Shown here: one piece after another, positions 51,214 to 58,610 of the stretch | How positions within the stretch are numbered: the stretch's first letter is position 1 | Layout: each line of letters begins with the position of its first letter | Program-made: the position numbers and the translations under genes | Source: an alpha proteobacterium BAL199 | GTDB taxonomy: Bacteria; Pseudomonadota; Alphaproteobacteria; Thalassobaculales; Thalassobaculaceae | Assembly (NCBI GenBank): GCA_000171835.1 | Contig: ABHC01000003.1 | Coordinates: forward strand, 186,001 to 250,000 | DNA length: 64,000 nt | Direction: 5' to 3' | The notes under the pieces: model-generated | Seen by the model: only the letters and a program-made list of their open reading frames with translations | What the model was told of the DNA's origin: nothing | Databases searched by the model: none

Positions 51214-52797
51214 ATGCGCGATCTGCACCGCCCCGGCCGCTCGCCGGTCTATGCCCCAAACGCCGCCATCGCCACCTCGCACCCGCTGGCCACCCAGGCC
51301 GGGATCGACGTGCTGAAATCAGGCGGAACCGCGGTTGATGCCGCCGTCGCCGCGTGCGCGGTTCTGTGCGTGGTCGAGCCGGCGATGACCGGCATCGGAG
51401 GCGATTGCTTCGCGCTGATCGCCCCGAAAGGATCGGGCGACATCGTGGCGCTGAACGGCTCCGGTCGGGCTCCGGCCGCCGCCGAACTCGGCTGGTACCT
51501 GGAACGTGGGATCAAGGAGATCGGCCAGACCGCCGACCCACATTCGGTGACCATCCCCGGCGCCATCGCCGCCTGGACGGTGCTGCTGGAGCGCTTCGGC
51601 AAGAAAGGCTTCGCCGAGGTGCTGGCCCCGGCGATCCGCTTCGCCGAGGAAGGATTCCCGGTCGCGTCGCGGGTCGGCGCCGACTGGGCCGACGATACGC
51701 CCCGGCTGTTGCAGCATGCCGTCAGCCGCGAGGTCATGCTGGTCAACGGCAAGGCACCGGCCATCGGCACCCGCCACAGCAACCCGAAGCTCGGCGCCAC
51801 TTTCCGCCGCATCGCCGAGAAGGGACGCGACGGCTTCTACACCGGGCCGGTCGCCGACGACATCGTCAAGGAACTGCGCTCGCTCGGCGGACTGCACACC
51901 CTGGAAGACTTCGCCAACGCCGAGGCCGAGTGGGTCACCCCGATCAAGACGACCTATCGTGGCCATGACGTCTATGAATGCCCGCCGAACGGCCAGGGCA
52001 TCTGCGCCCTGATGATCATGAACATCCTGTCCGGCTACGACATTGCCGGACTGTCGGAGGTGCAGCGGATCCACCTGCTGGCCGAGGCCACCAAGCTCGC
52101 CTACGCCCAGCGCGACCGCTACGTGTCCGACCCGCGTCAGGTCGACGTGCCGGTCGACTGGTTGCAGTCGGAAGGCCATGCCAAGGGCCTGCGCGCCATG
52201 ATCGACCCGCAGCGTGCCGGCGCGTTCCGGCCGAGCGATTTCCCAGTCCACAAGGACACCATCTATCTGTCCTGCGTCGATGCCGACGGCACCGCAATCA
52301 GCTTCATCAACTCGCTGTTCTCCGGGTTCGGCAGCGCGATCATGGCACCGGAGTCCGGCGTCATGCTGCAGAACCGCGGACGTTCGTTCTGCCTGCAGGA
52401 AGGCCACGCCAACGCCATCGCGCCGAACAAGCGGCCGATGCACACCATCATCCCCGGCATGGTGGTCAAGGACGGCCAGGTGGTCGCCCCGTTCGGCGTG
52501 ATGGGCGGCCAGTACCAGTCCACCGGCCACACCGGCTTCCTCAGCAACATCCTCGACCTCGGCATGGACGTGCAGGAGGCGATGGACACGCCGCGCAGTT
52601 TCGCGCTGGGCGGCAAGCTGCAGGTCGAGAACACCTTCGCGCCGGAGGTCTATGCAGCCCTTGAGGCCAAGGGCCACATCCTGGAGCACATGGACAAGCC
52701 GTTGGGCGGCAGCCAGGCGGTCTGGATCGATCGGGCCAATGGTTGCCTCGTCGCCGGCTCCGATCCCCGCAAGGACGGCTGCGCGCTCGGCTATTGA
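51214..52797 (+). CDS. Gamma-glutamyltransferase family protein
   Basis: The 527-residue Ntn-hydrolase uses the ATG at 51214 behind GGAGGA; an upstream extension is rejected. Family landmarks are ATSHPLATQAGIDVLKSGGTAVDAAVAACAVLCVVEPAMTGIGGDCFALI at the start and the self-processing nucleophile Thr349 in HKDTIYLSCVDADGTAISFINSLFSGFGS. The GGQYQSTGHTGFLSNILDLGMDVQEAMDTPR block is typical of the cytosolic GGT-like branch. No signal peptide is visible, so a cytoplasmic acylase-like role is likely. It is followed after 13 bases by an oxidoreductase gene. Confidence 0.93.
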   Translation: MRDLHRPGRSPVYAPNAAIATSHPLATQAGIDVLKSGGTAVDAAVAACAVLCVVEPAMTGIGGDCFALIAPKGSGDIVALNGSGRAPAAAELGWYLERGIKEIGQTADPHSVTIPGAIAAWTVLLERFGKKGFAEVLAPAIRFAEEGFPVASRVGADWADDTPRLLQHAVSREVMLVNGKAPAIGTRHSNPKLGATFRRIAEKGRDGFYTGPVADDIVKELRSLGGLHTLEDFANAEAEWVTPIKTTYRGHDVYECPPNGQGICALMIMNILSGYDIAGLSEVQRIHLLAEATKLAYAQRDRYVSDPRQVDVPVDWLQSEGHAKGLRAMIDPQRAGAFRPSDFPVHKDTIYLSCVDADGTAISFINSLFSGFGSAIMAPESGVMLQNRGRSFCLQEGHANAIAPNKRPMHTIIPGMVVKDGQVVAPFGVMGGQYQSTGHTGFLSNILDLGMDVQEAMDTPRSFALGGKLQVENTFAPEVYAALEAKGHILEHMDKPLGGSQAVWIDRANGCLVAGSDPRKDGCALGY

Positions 52798-52810
52798 GGA
52801 AACACTAGGC

Positions 52811-53773
52811 ATGACCCACAAGACCGCGATCATCGGCCTCGGCATCATGGGCCGCCGACTGCTGGAAAATCTCCTGGTGCACCCGGCGTTCGAGCCGGTG
52901 GCACTGTGGGATCCGTCAGCCGACTCCTGCACCAAGGCCCGCGCGGTGGCACCGGGCGTCCCGGTCGTCGACGGCGCCGAAGCGGCCATCGCCGCCGCCG
53001 ATGTGCTGTACCTTGCCTGCCCACCGGTGCCGCGCAAGGCCTATGCACTGGCGGCGGCCGGTGCCGGCAAGGCAGTGTTCCTGGAAAAACCGCTGGGTGT
53101 GGACATTCCGGAAAGTCGGGATCTCGTCGACCGTCTTGCGGCGGCCGGTGCCCCGGCGGCGGTGAACTTCACCCAGGCCTCGTCGCGCGGCTTCGAGGTG
53201 TTGCGTGAGGCGATCGACGGCGGCGCGGCTGGCGATGTGCTCGGCATCGACATCGTGGTCACCTATCCGACTTGGCCGCGCGCCTGGCAGGTCGACGCCG
53301 ACTGGCTGCGCTTCAAGGCGGAGGGTGGTTATACCCGTGAGGTGATCTCGCACTTCCTGTTCCTGTCGGAGCGGTTCCTCGGGCCGCTGACCCTGAAATG
53401 GGCTCACCCAAGCTACCCGGCGGACCCGGCGCTGTGCGAGACCCAGATGCTGGCCCGGTTGGAGACCGCCGACGGCCGGCCGGTCAGCGTGCTCGGCTCG
53501 GTCGGCGGGGCCCAGCCCGACCGCCAGGAGGTTACCGTCAAGGCCAGCAAGACCGGCTTCCGATTCACCGAGTTCTATCAGCTGTGGAAGTCGACCGGCG
53601 GCGAGTGGACGGCGGCCTACGATTTCCCGACCGACCCGCGCCGTGACTCCCTGCAGCGCCAGCTTGGCGAGTTGGACAAATGCGTGCGTGGCGAAGCGCA
53701 CCGGCTGGCGACGCCGGAAGAAGCCTTGCGGGTGCAGGTGCTGATCGAGGGGATGCTGGCTGGCAAGAGCTAG
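52811..53773 (+). CDS. Gfo/Idh/MocA-family oxidoreductase
   Basis: The 320-residue NAD(P)-dependent enzyme starts at the ATG at 52811. The N-terminal Rossmann domain is seen in TAIIGLGIMGRRLLENLLVHPAFEPVALWD, with the EKPLG motif (VFLEKPLGVDIPES) near residue 93. The substrate domain ends in ATPEEALRVQVLIEGML, typical of the family. It probably shares a transcript with the GGT homologue. Its TAG overlaps the stop of the convergent LysR gene in a shared CTAG. Confidence 0.92.
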   Translation: MTHKTAIIGLGIMGRRLLENLLVHPAFEPVALWDPSADSCTKARAVAPGVPVVDGAEAAIAAADVLYLACPPVPRKAYALAAAGAGKAVFLEKPLGVDIPESRDLVDRLAAAGAPAAVNFTQASSRGFEVLREAIDGGAAGDVLGIDIVVTYPTWPRAWQVDADWLRFKAEGGYTREVISHFLFLSERFLGPLTLKWAHPSYPADPALCETQMLARLETADGRPVSVLGSVGGAQPDRQEVTVKASKTGFRFTEFYQLWKSTGGEWTAAYDFPTDPRRDSLQRQLGELDKCVRGEAHRLATPEEALRVQVLIEGMLAGKS

Positions 53774-54669
53774 CGGGACGCAAGCTCGCAGGTCTCCCGA
53801 ACACACCCGCGCAGCCAGCGGTGAGCCGGATCGGCGTCCAACCGTGGGTGCCAGAGCATCGAAACCGTGATCTGCGGCAGGTCGAGGGGAACCGGGAAGC
53901 TGTGCATTCCCGCACGCAGGTTTCCGGTCTGCCGCTCGGGAACGGTGGCGATCAGGTCGGACCCCCGTGCGAGGGACAGTGCCGCTGAGAAACCGGCGAC
54001 CACCGTCACGATCTCACGGGTCAGGCCGAGGCGTGCCAGCGCATCGTCCACCGGCCCATTGTTTTGCCCTCGGCGTGACACCAGGATGTGCCGACCCTCC
54101 ACATAACGATCGGCACTGATCTCGCCTTGGCTCAACGCATGACCCGCGCGCACAACGCCAACGAAGCGGTCCCGGAACAGCATCTGCGTCCTTATCTCCG
54201 GCCCCGCCGTTCCTGCCACGACGCCGGTTTCCAGATCGACATTCCCGTCGCGCAGAGCCGCGCTGTCCTTGTCCGACTTCTCCACGAACCGCAGGCGAAC
54301 ACCCGGGGCTTCGTCGCAGACACGCGCGATCAAGTCCGATCCAAAATTCTCCACGAAGCCGTCACGGGTCCGCAGCGTGAACGTACGCACCAGGCGGTTG
54401 AGATTGACCCTCTCAGCGGGGCGCAGAACGGCTTGCCCGTCCTGTACGAGTTGCCCGACGCGCTCGCGCAGTTCGAGCGCCCTGGGGGTCGGGACGAGAC
54501 CACGCCCGGCCCTGACCAGCAGCGGATCGCCGGTGGTTTCCCGCAGCCGCGCCAACGCCCGGCTCATGGCGGAAGGGCTGAGCCGCAATCGCTTGGCGGC
54601 GCGCGCGACGCTGCCCTCGGAAAGCAGCACATCAAGGGTCACCAGCAAGTTGAAATCGGGCGCCGACAT
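53770..54669 (-). CDS. LysR-family transcriptional regulator
   Basis: The 299-residue protein has the LysR helix-turn-helix at 1-60 (DFNLLVTLDVLLSEGSVARAAKRLRLSPSAMSRALARLRETTGDPLLVRAGRGLVPTPRA), of the NodD-like branch, and an effector domain. It is divergent from the MFS gene, its likely target, with 130 bases between starts. The stop codons of this gene and the oxidoreductase gene overlap by four bases. Confidence 0.93.
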   Translation of the reverse strand: MSAPDFNLLVTLDVLLSEGSVARAAKRLRLSPSAMSRALARLRETTGDPLLVRAGRGLVPTPRALELRERVGQLVQDGQAVLRPAERVNLNRLVRTFTLRTRDGFVENFGSDLIARVCDEAPGVRLRFVEKSDKDSAALRDGNVDLETGVVAGTAGPEIRTQMLFRDRFVGVVRAGHALSQGEISADRYVEGRHILVSRRGQNNGPVDDALARLGLTREIVTVVAGFSAALSLARGSDLIATVPERQTGNLRAGMHSFPVPLDLPQITVSMLWHPRLDADPAHRWLRGCVRETCELASR

Positions 54670-54702
54670 ATGGCGATCTTAGCACCATTCGTTCAACAGA
54701 TG

Positions 54703-54733
54703 GCGTCAAACGCACGAATTGACTGCATGCAGT
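54703..54733. promoter_or_regulatory. Candidate LysR binding region upstream of MFS gene
   Basis: Two palindromes lie midway between the divergent LysR and MFS starts: GCGT-CAA-ACGC (54703-54713) and ACTGCATGCAGT (54722-54733, 12 bases, perfect). Their centres are about 20 bases apart, two helical turns, as for LysR recognition and activation sites. Confidence 0.45.
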
Positions 54734-54799
54734 GCGCGTTCCGACAGGTCGTGCGAACAGCTACCTCTCTGCCGGCTCCGTTTCAGGGGTCAGCAGCGT

Positions 54800-56362
54800 A
54801 TGGAGCTCAAATTGACGCACGACGACGCAAGGCATCTGGAAGCAACAACCGACAACCCAGCGGGTCCGCGGTCGGTCCGTTGGGCGCTCGCCGCCCTGTC
54901 ACTTTCGATTCTCATGTCCTCGCTTGGGACCAGCATCGCCAATGTCGGTCTGCCGGCGATCGCCCAGGCGTTCAACGCCTCCTTCCAGGAAGTCCAGTGG
55001 ATCGTCCTGGCCTATCTTCTCGCCATCACCACATTGATCATCGGCGCCGGGCGGCTTGGCGACGTGATGGGACGCCGACGGCTGCTGCTGGCGGGCCTCA
55101 TCCTGTTCACGGTGGCGTCCGCACTGTGCGGGACCGCACCCACGCTCTGGCTGTTGGTGGCTGCCCGGGCGGCGCAAGGTGTCGGCGCTGCCGTCATGAT
55201 GGCCCTCACCATGGCCTTTGTTGGCGACACGATCCCGAAGGCGCAGACCGGCAGTGCCATGGGATTGCTTGGAACGATGTCCGCGATCGGCACGGCCCTC
55301 CGCCCGTCACTCGGTGGCGCGCTGCTCGCCTTGCTTGGCTGGAATGCCATGTTCCTCATTAATGCACCTTTGGGTGGTCTCGCTCTGCTCCTCGCGTATC
55401 GCTACCTGCCGGCTGATCGCCAGAAGCCAGCGGCCAACGGCCTCAGCCTCGACAAACTCGGGACCCTGGTGCTTGCCTTGACGCTGGCGGCCTATGCGCT
55501 TGCGATGACGACAGGGCGTGGCAGTTTCGGCGCGCTGAACGTGGCCCTGCTGTTGGCCGCGGTGCTCGGTCTCGGCCTCTTCATGTTGGTGGAGACACGA
55601 GCGGCATCACCGCTGCTGCCCGTGGGGATGTTCAGAGACACGATGTTCAGCACCAGTCTTGCGATGAACGTCTTGGTCGCAACCGTCATGATGGCGACCT
55701 TGGTCGTGGGGCCATTCTACCTTTCGCGCGCGCTCGGACTCAACGACGCCCTCGTAGGGCTGGCGATGTCGATCGGCCCCATCGTCTCCGCGTTGAGTGG
55801 CGTCCCGGCCGGCCGTATCGTCGACCGGTTGGATGCTGCTTTTCTGGTTTCAGGCGGCCTCATCGCCATGGCGGTTGGAGCGTTCGCGCTATCCGCAGTC
55901 CCGGGGACGTTTGGTGTCGCCGGCTATATCGCCGCCATGGTCATCCTGACCCCCGGCTACGCGCTGTTCCAGGCGGCCAACAACACGGTTGTCATGAAGG
56001 ATGTCAGCCCGGACCGTCGAGGCGTGGTCTCGGGCGTGCTCAACCTGTCCCGTAATCTTGGCCTGATCACGGGTGCATCCGTCATGGGCGCGGTGTTTGC
56101 GCTTGCTTCCACTACCACCGGCGCGGCCACCGCAAATGCTGAAGGCGTCGCGGCGGGAATGCAGTTCACATTCGTCATCGCCGCGGTCCTTGCCCTCATC
56201 GCGGCCGCCATCTCGATTGGCGGCCGAGTTATCGCAGCGCGCCGTGCGCACTCGCCGAGAACGCAACCTGAGGCGACTCAGCGTGCTGCCTACCCCGCCA
56301 GCCGGTCGGGCATGACGAACCCGGCACGTGCGCGGTCCGAAGCCAATCGTTCCGCACTGTAG
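54800..56362 (+). CDS. MFS transporter, DHA2 (14-TM) drug-efflux type
   Basis: The 520-residue membrane protein has about 14 hydrophobic segments. DHA2 motifs are seen in LSILMSSLGTSIANVGLPAIAQAFNASFQEVQWIVLAYLLAITTLI, motif A GRLGDVMGRRRLLLAG and motif C-like GTALRPSLGGALLALLGWNAMFLINAPLG. The ATG at 54800 is preferred; the upstream extension is not family-like. The last 24 or so residues are encoded opposite the 3' end of the next gene (56290-56362), so the native stop may have been lost. A divergent LysR gene probably controls it. Confidence 0.92.
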   Translation: MELKLTHDDARHLEATTDNPAGPRSVRWALAALSLSILMSSLGTSIANVGLPAIAQAFNASFQEVQWIVLAYLLAITTLIIGAGRLGDVMGRRRLLLAGLILFTVASALCGTAPTLWLLVAARAAQGVGAAVMMALTMAFVGDTIPKAQTGSAMGLLGTMSAIGTALRPSLGGALLALLGWNAMFLINAPLGGLALLLAYRYLPADRQKPAANGLSLDKLGTLVLALTLAAYALAMTTGRGSFGALNVALLLAAVLGLGLFMLVETRAASPLLPVGMFRDTMFSTSLAMNVLVATVMMATLVVGPFYLSRALGLNDALVGLAMSIGPIVSALSGVPAGRIVDRLDAAFLVSGGLIAMAVGAFALSAVPGTFGVAGYIAAMVILTPGYALFQAANNTVVMKDVSPDRRGVVSGVLNLSRNLGLITGASVMGAVFALASTTTGAATANAEGVAAGMQFTFVIAAVLALIAAAISIGGRVIAARRAHSPRTQPEATQRAAYPASRSGMTNPARARSEANRSAL

Positions 56363-56685
56363 TACCGGCCGAGCGCAGCGTTCAGCCCGTTGAACAAGTC
56401 CGGGTTGCGGGCTTGGAAGGCCGGCCACGTATCGCCGTTCGGTCCATCGGCGATCCGCTCGTTGATCACCAGCAGGAACGCGAAAGTGATGGTCTCGTGG
56501 TACAGGCCTGGCTTGCCGAGATGCGCCGCGAACGCCCGCAACCGCTCCGCATAGCGCTGCATGGCGGCCGGCAGGTCCAGGCGGTTCAGATAGATCCACG
56601 CCAGTCGGACGTGACCAGTGTGGCCGAACTCGCTGGCCGGCAGGGTCAGCGCCTCGAACGCGCTGGCGAACGCTTCATCGTTCAT
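56290..56685 (-). CDS. Small conserved protein, function unknown (downstream partner of RHH protein)
   Basis: The 131-residue helical protein starts at ATG 56685 (a GTG precedes it at 56688) behind AGGAGGCCA. The sequence FEALTLPASEFGHTGHVRLAWIYLNRLDLPAAMQRYAERLRAFAAHLGKPGLYHETITFAFLLVINERI is one I associate with uncharacterised proteobacterial proteins; the spaced His residues (HTGHVRLAW and YHETIT) suggest a metal or catalytic site. It overlaps the upstream ribbon-helix-helix gene by 11 bases, hence coupled. Confidence 0.75.
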   Translation of the reverse strand: MNDEAFASAFEALTLPASEFGHTGHVRLAWIYLNRLDLPAAMQRYAERLRAFAAHLGKPGLYHETITFAFLLVINERIADGPNGDTWPAFQARNPDLFNGLNAALGRYYSAERLASDRARAGFVMPDRLAG

Positions 56686-56974
56686 CACTGGCCTCCTGCA
56701 GGCGATGACTGTCCATCGCCGTCAGGTCGAGCCCGTAGACCGTCTTGAGCTGAGCAATCCGCTCCAGCGTCTCCGGGCTGAACGGCGCCTTGCCCTCGAA
56801 GACGTGCAGCATCACCCCTTCGATCAGATCGCCGAGGCTGATGTCGTGCAGTTCGGCGACCCCCTTCATCACCTTCAGCATCCGGCGCTCCAAGCGGACA
56901 CCGGTTTGAACACGGTCAACGGGTTTGGCGTCTGTCATCAGGACTACATCATCACCTTGGTACATATGTACCAT
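56675..56974 (-). CDS. Ribbon-helix-helix-like DNA-binding protein
   Basis: The protein has 99 residues from ATG 56974, or 87 from ATG 56938. The core DRVQTGVRLERRMLKVMKGVAELHDISLGDLIEGVMLHVFEGK fits a beta strand plus two helices, the ribbon-helix-helix fold. The perfect palindrome GGTACATATGTACC lies within the first codons of the longer form, which favours the shorter form with the palindrome as operator; neither start has a good ribosome site. It overlaps the gene at 56290-56685. It is 26 bases after the histidine-phosphatase-like gene. Confidence 0.65.
   Translation of the reverse strand: MVHMYQGDDVVLMTDAKPVDRVQTGVRLERRMLKVMKGVAELHDISLGDLIEGVMLHVFEGKAPFSPETLERIAQLKTVYGLDLTAMDSHRLQEASDER
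56959..56972. promoter_or_regulatory. 14-base palindrome at the start of the RHH gene, candidate autoregulatory operator
   Basis: GGTACATATGTACC is a perfect palindrome. On the minus strand it follows a possible promoter (CTGACA, 15 bases, TATAGA) and would overlap the transcription start. That is the usual position of an operator for a self-repressing ribbon-helix-helix protein. Confidence 0.5.
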
Positions 56975-57000
56975 TCATCTATACAATCTTGATGCATTTG

Positions 57001-57594
57001 TCAGCCGTCTATCGGGCGCCAAGCATGCAACACGGCGCGCGTCGCGGCGTCGAACGCGAAGAAGTTGCCGCCGCCGGCACCCGGCTGGTCGAACCGCCGG
57101 CTGATCGCCTCCCCCAGCAGATGCGCCAGCAGCAGCGCACCGACCGCACCGTGAGAGACCACGGCGATGCCACCGTTCCCCGGCGCCTCGGCGATCACCG
57201 CGTCGACGGCGCCGACGATGCGCGCCTGTTCGTCAACCGCCCGCCCCCATCCGCGCACCGACCGCTCGGGCTCGGCGAAGAACCGGTCGGCCAAGCCTTC
57301 GAATTCCGCGGGCGGCAGGTAGCCGGTGGCCGATCGATCGTTCTCACCGAGGTCGGCGCGGACGCTCACCGGCAAATCGCTGGCGGCGGAGAGGATCTCG
57401 GCACCATCCAGCGCCTTGCGCTCGGCACTGCTGTACAAGGCGCTCAGAGCCGGCACCCAGGGCTGGACACAAGCCTTCACCATGCGCATCCGGCCAAGCG
57501 ACGACAACGGCCACTCAGTGACCGTCGTCCCCGGGTCGATGACGACGTTCGGGTGCGTGATGAAATAGACAATCCGGGCCGGTGGCGCGCTCAC
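57001..57594 (-). CDS. Histidine-phosphatase-like protein with degenerate RHG motif
   Basis: The 197-residue protein starts with GTG at 57594, overlapping the TGA of the upstream flavoprotein gene (GTGA). A longer open frame continues upstream but is out-of-frame antisense-like sequence within that gene. The N-terminus VSAPPARIVYFITHPNVVIDP aligns with histidine phosphatases, yet the RHG motif reads THP (His14 kept, Arg lost). A second His is in IAVVSHGAVGALLLAHLLG, as in the family. Activity on phosphate esters is therefore doubtful. Confidence 0.82.
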   Translation of the reverse strand: MSAPPARIVYFITHPNVVIDPGTTVTEWPLSSLGRMRMVKACVQPWVPALSALYSSAERKALDGAEILSAASDLPVSVRADLGENDRSATGYLPPAEFEGLADRFFAEPERSVRGWGRAVDEQARIVGAVDAVIAEAPGNGGIAVVSHGAVGALLLAHLLGEAISRRFDQPGAGGGNFFAFDAATRAVLHAWRPIDG

Positions 57595-58610
57595 TCGGCC
57601 GCGGCGGACTCCGCGTCCGCTGCCATCAGGCCGCCGAGCCGGCCGCTCGCCGCCACCGCCTCGTCGACCAGCCGGTCCATGATCGCCTCGACCGGCTCGA
57701 TCTTGTCGGCGAACACGCAGGCCTGCCCCATCGACAGAATGCCCTTTTCGGGATCGCCGACGGTGTAGGCCTCCTTCTGCAATGTCCCCATCACATAAGG
57801 ACGGTATGCGTCGAACGCGGTCACCCCCTGCTTCTCCAGGTCGGCAATGGCGCGGGTGGTGGCATTGTCGATGCCGCGGAAGGTGTTGCGCAGCGACGCC
57901 AGGACCAGGGCGGTGTCGGTCTCCTGTGCATCGACCACCCGCTGCTTGATCAGATGGTGCGACCAGATCTCGGTCGCCACCAGGAAGCGGGTGCCGAGCA
58001 GCACCGCGTCGGCGCCCATCGCCAGGGCGGCGGCAATCTGCGAGCCGGTGCCGATGCCCCCGCCGACCAGCACAGGGACGTCCAGACGCTGTACCGCAAG
58101 CGGGATCTGCACGATGCTGCCGATCAGGTTCAATCCCGGATGGCCACCGCATTCCGCGCCAACCACCGCCACCGCGTCGATCGGCAGTTTGGACACCGCC
58201 GAGATCGCATGCTTGACCGTCGCGACCTTGTGGAACACCACGCCGCCGGCCTCCTTGATGCGCTCCACGAATTCGGTCGGCGGCAGGCCGGCGGTCTCGA
58301 AATGCCGCACACCTTTGGCGAGCGCCACCTCGAGCTGGGCCGGTAGATCCTTGTTCTGTTCCGGCCGATTCGACATGTACAGGTTGACGCCGAACGGCTT
58401 GCCGCCGGTCAGCTTCGCCGCCTTGTCGAGTTCGGCCTCGAACCGGCCTTCCTCCGGGAAGGTCTTGGCGGTGATGAACCCCATGCCACCGGCGTTAACA
58501 ACCGCGGCCACATAACTGGCGTCGGCCAACCACATCAGGCCGCCGGCCACGATCGGGTGGCGAATGCCGAACAGCTCGGTGATGCGGGTCTTGAAGCGTT
58601 GCGGCCTCAT
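57591..58610 (-). CDS. Nitronate monooxygenase / NAD(P)H-dependent flavin oxidoreductase family protein
   Basis: The 339-residue FMN-dependent TIM-barrel protein begins with TRITELFGIRHPIVAGGLMWLADASYVAAVVNAGGMGFI, the NMO family start. Later it shows HKVATVKHAISAVSKLPIDAVAVVGAECGGHPG and VLVGGGIGTGSQIAAALAMGADAVLLGTRFLVATE, the FMN phosphate-binding loop. Such proteins oxidise nitronates or reduce enoyl and quinone substrates. Its ATG overlaps the stop of the ADP-forming synthetase gene (ATGA), and its stop overlaps the next GTG. Confidence 0.93.
   Translation of the reverse strand: MRPQRFKTRITELFGIRHPIVAGGLMWLADASYVAAVVNAGGMGFITAKTFPEEGRFEAELDKAAKLTGGKPFGVNLYMSNRPEQNKDLPAQLEVALAKGVRHFETAGLPPTEFVERIKEAGGVVFHKVATVKHAISAVSKLPIDAVAVVGAECGGHPGLNLIGSIVQIPLAVQRLDVPVLVGGGIGTGSQIAAALAMGADAVLLGTRFLVATEIWSHHLIKQRVVDAQETDTALVLASLRNTFRGIDNATTRAIADLEKQGVTAFDAYRPYVMGTLQKEAYTVGDPEKGILSMGQACVFADKIEPVEAIMDRLVDEAVAASGRLGGLMAADAESAAAE

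Noticed and set aside
51319-53037. 572-codon open frame opposite the gamma-glutamyltransferase homologue
   Set aside because: The nucleophile and N-terminal motifs of the sense gene are intact; the antisense product has mirror-frame composition.
57595-58152. N-terminal extension of the histidine-phosphatase-like gene
   Set aside because: It lies inside the flavoprotein gene in another frame and is Arg/Gly-rich; the GTG at 57594 overlapping the flavoprotein stop is the better start.
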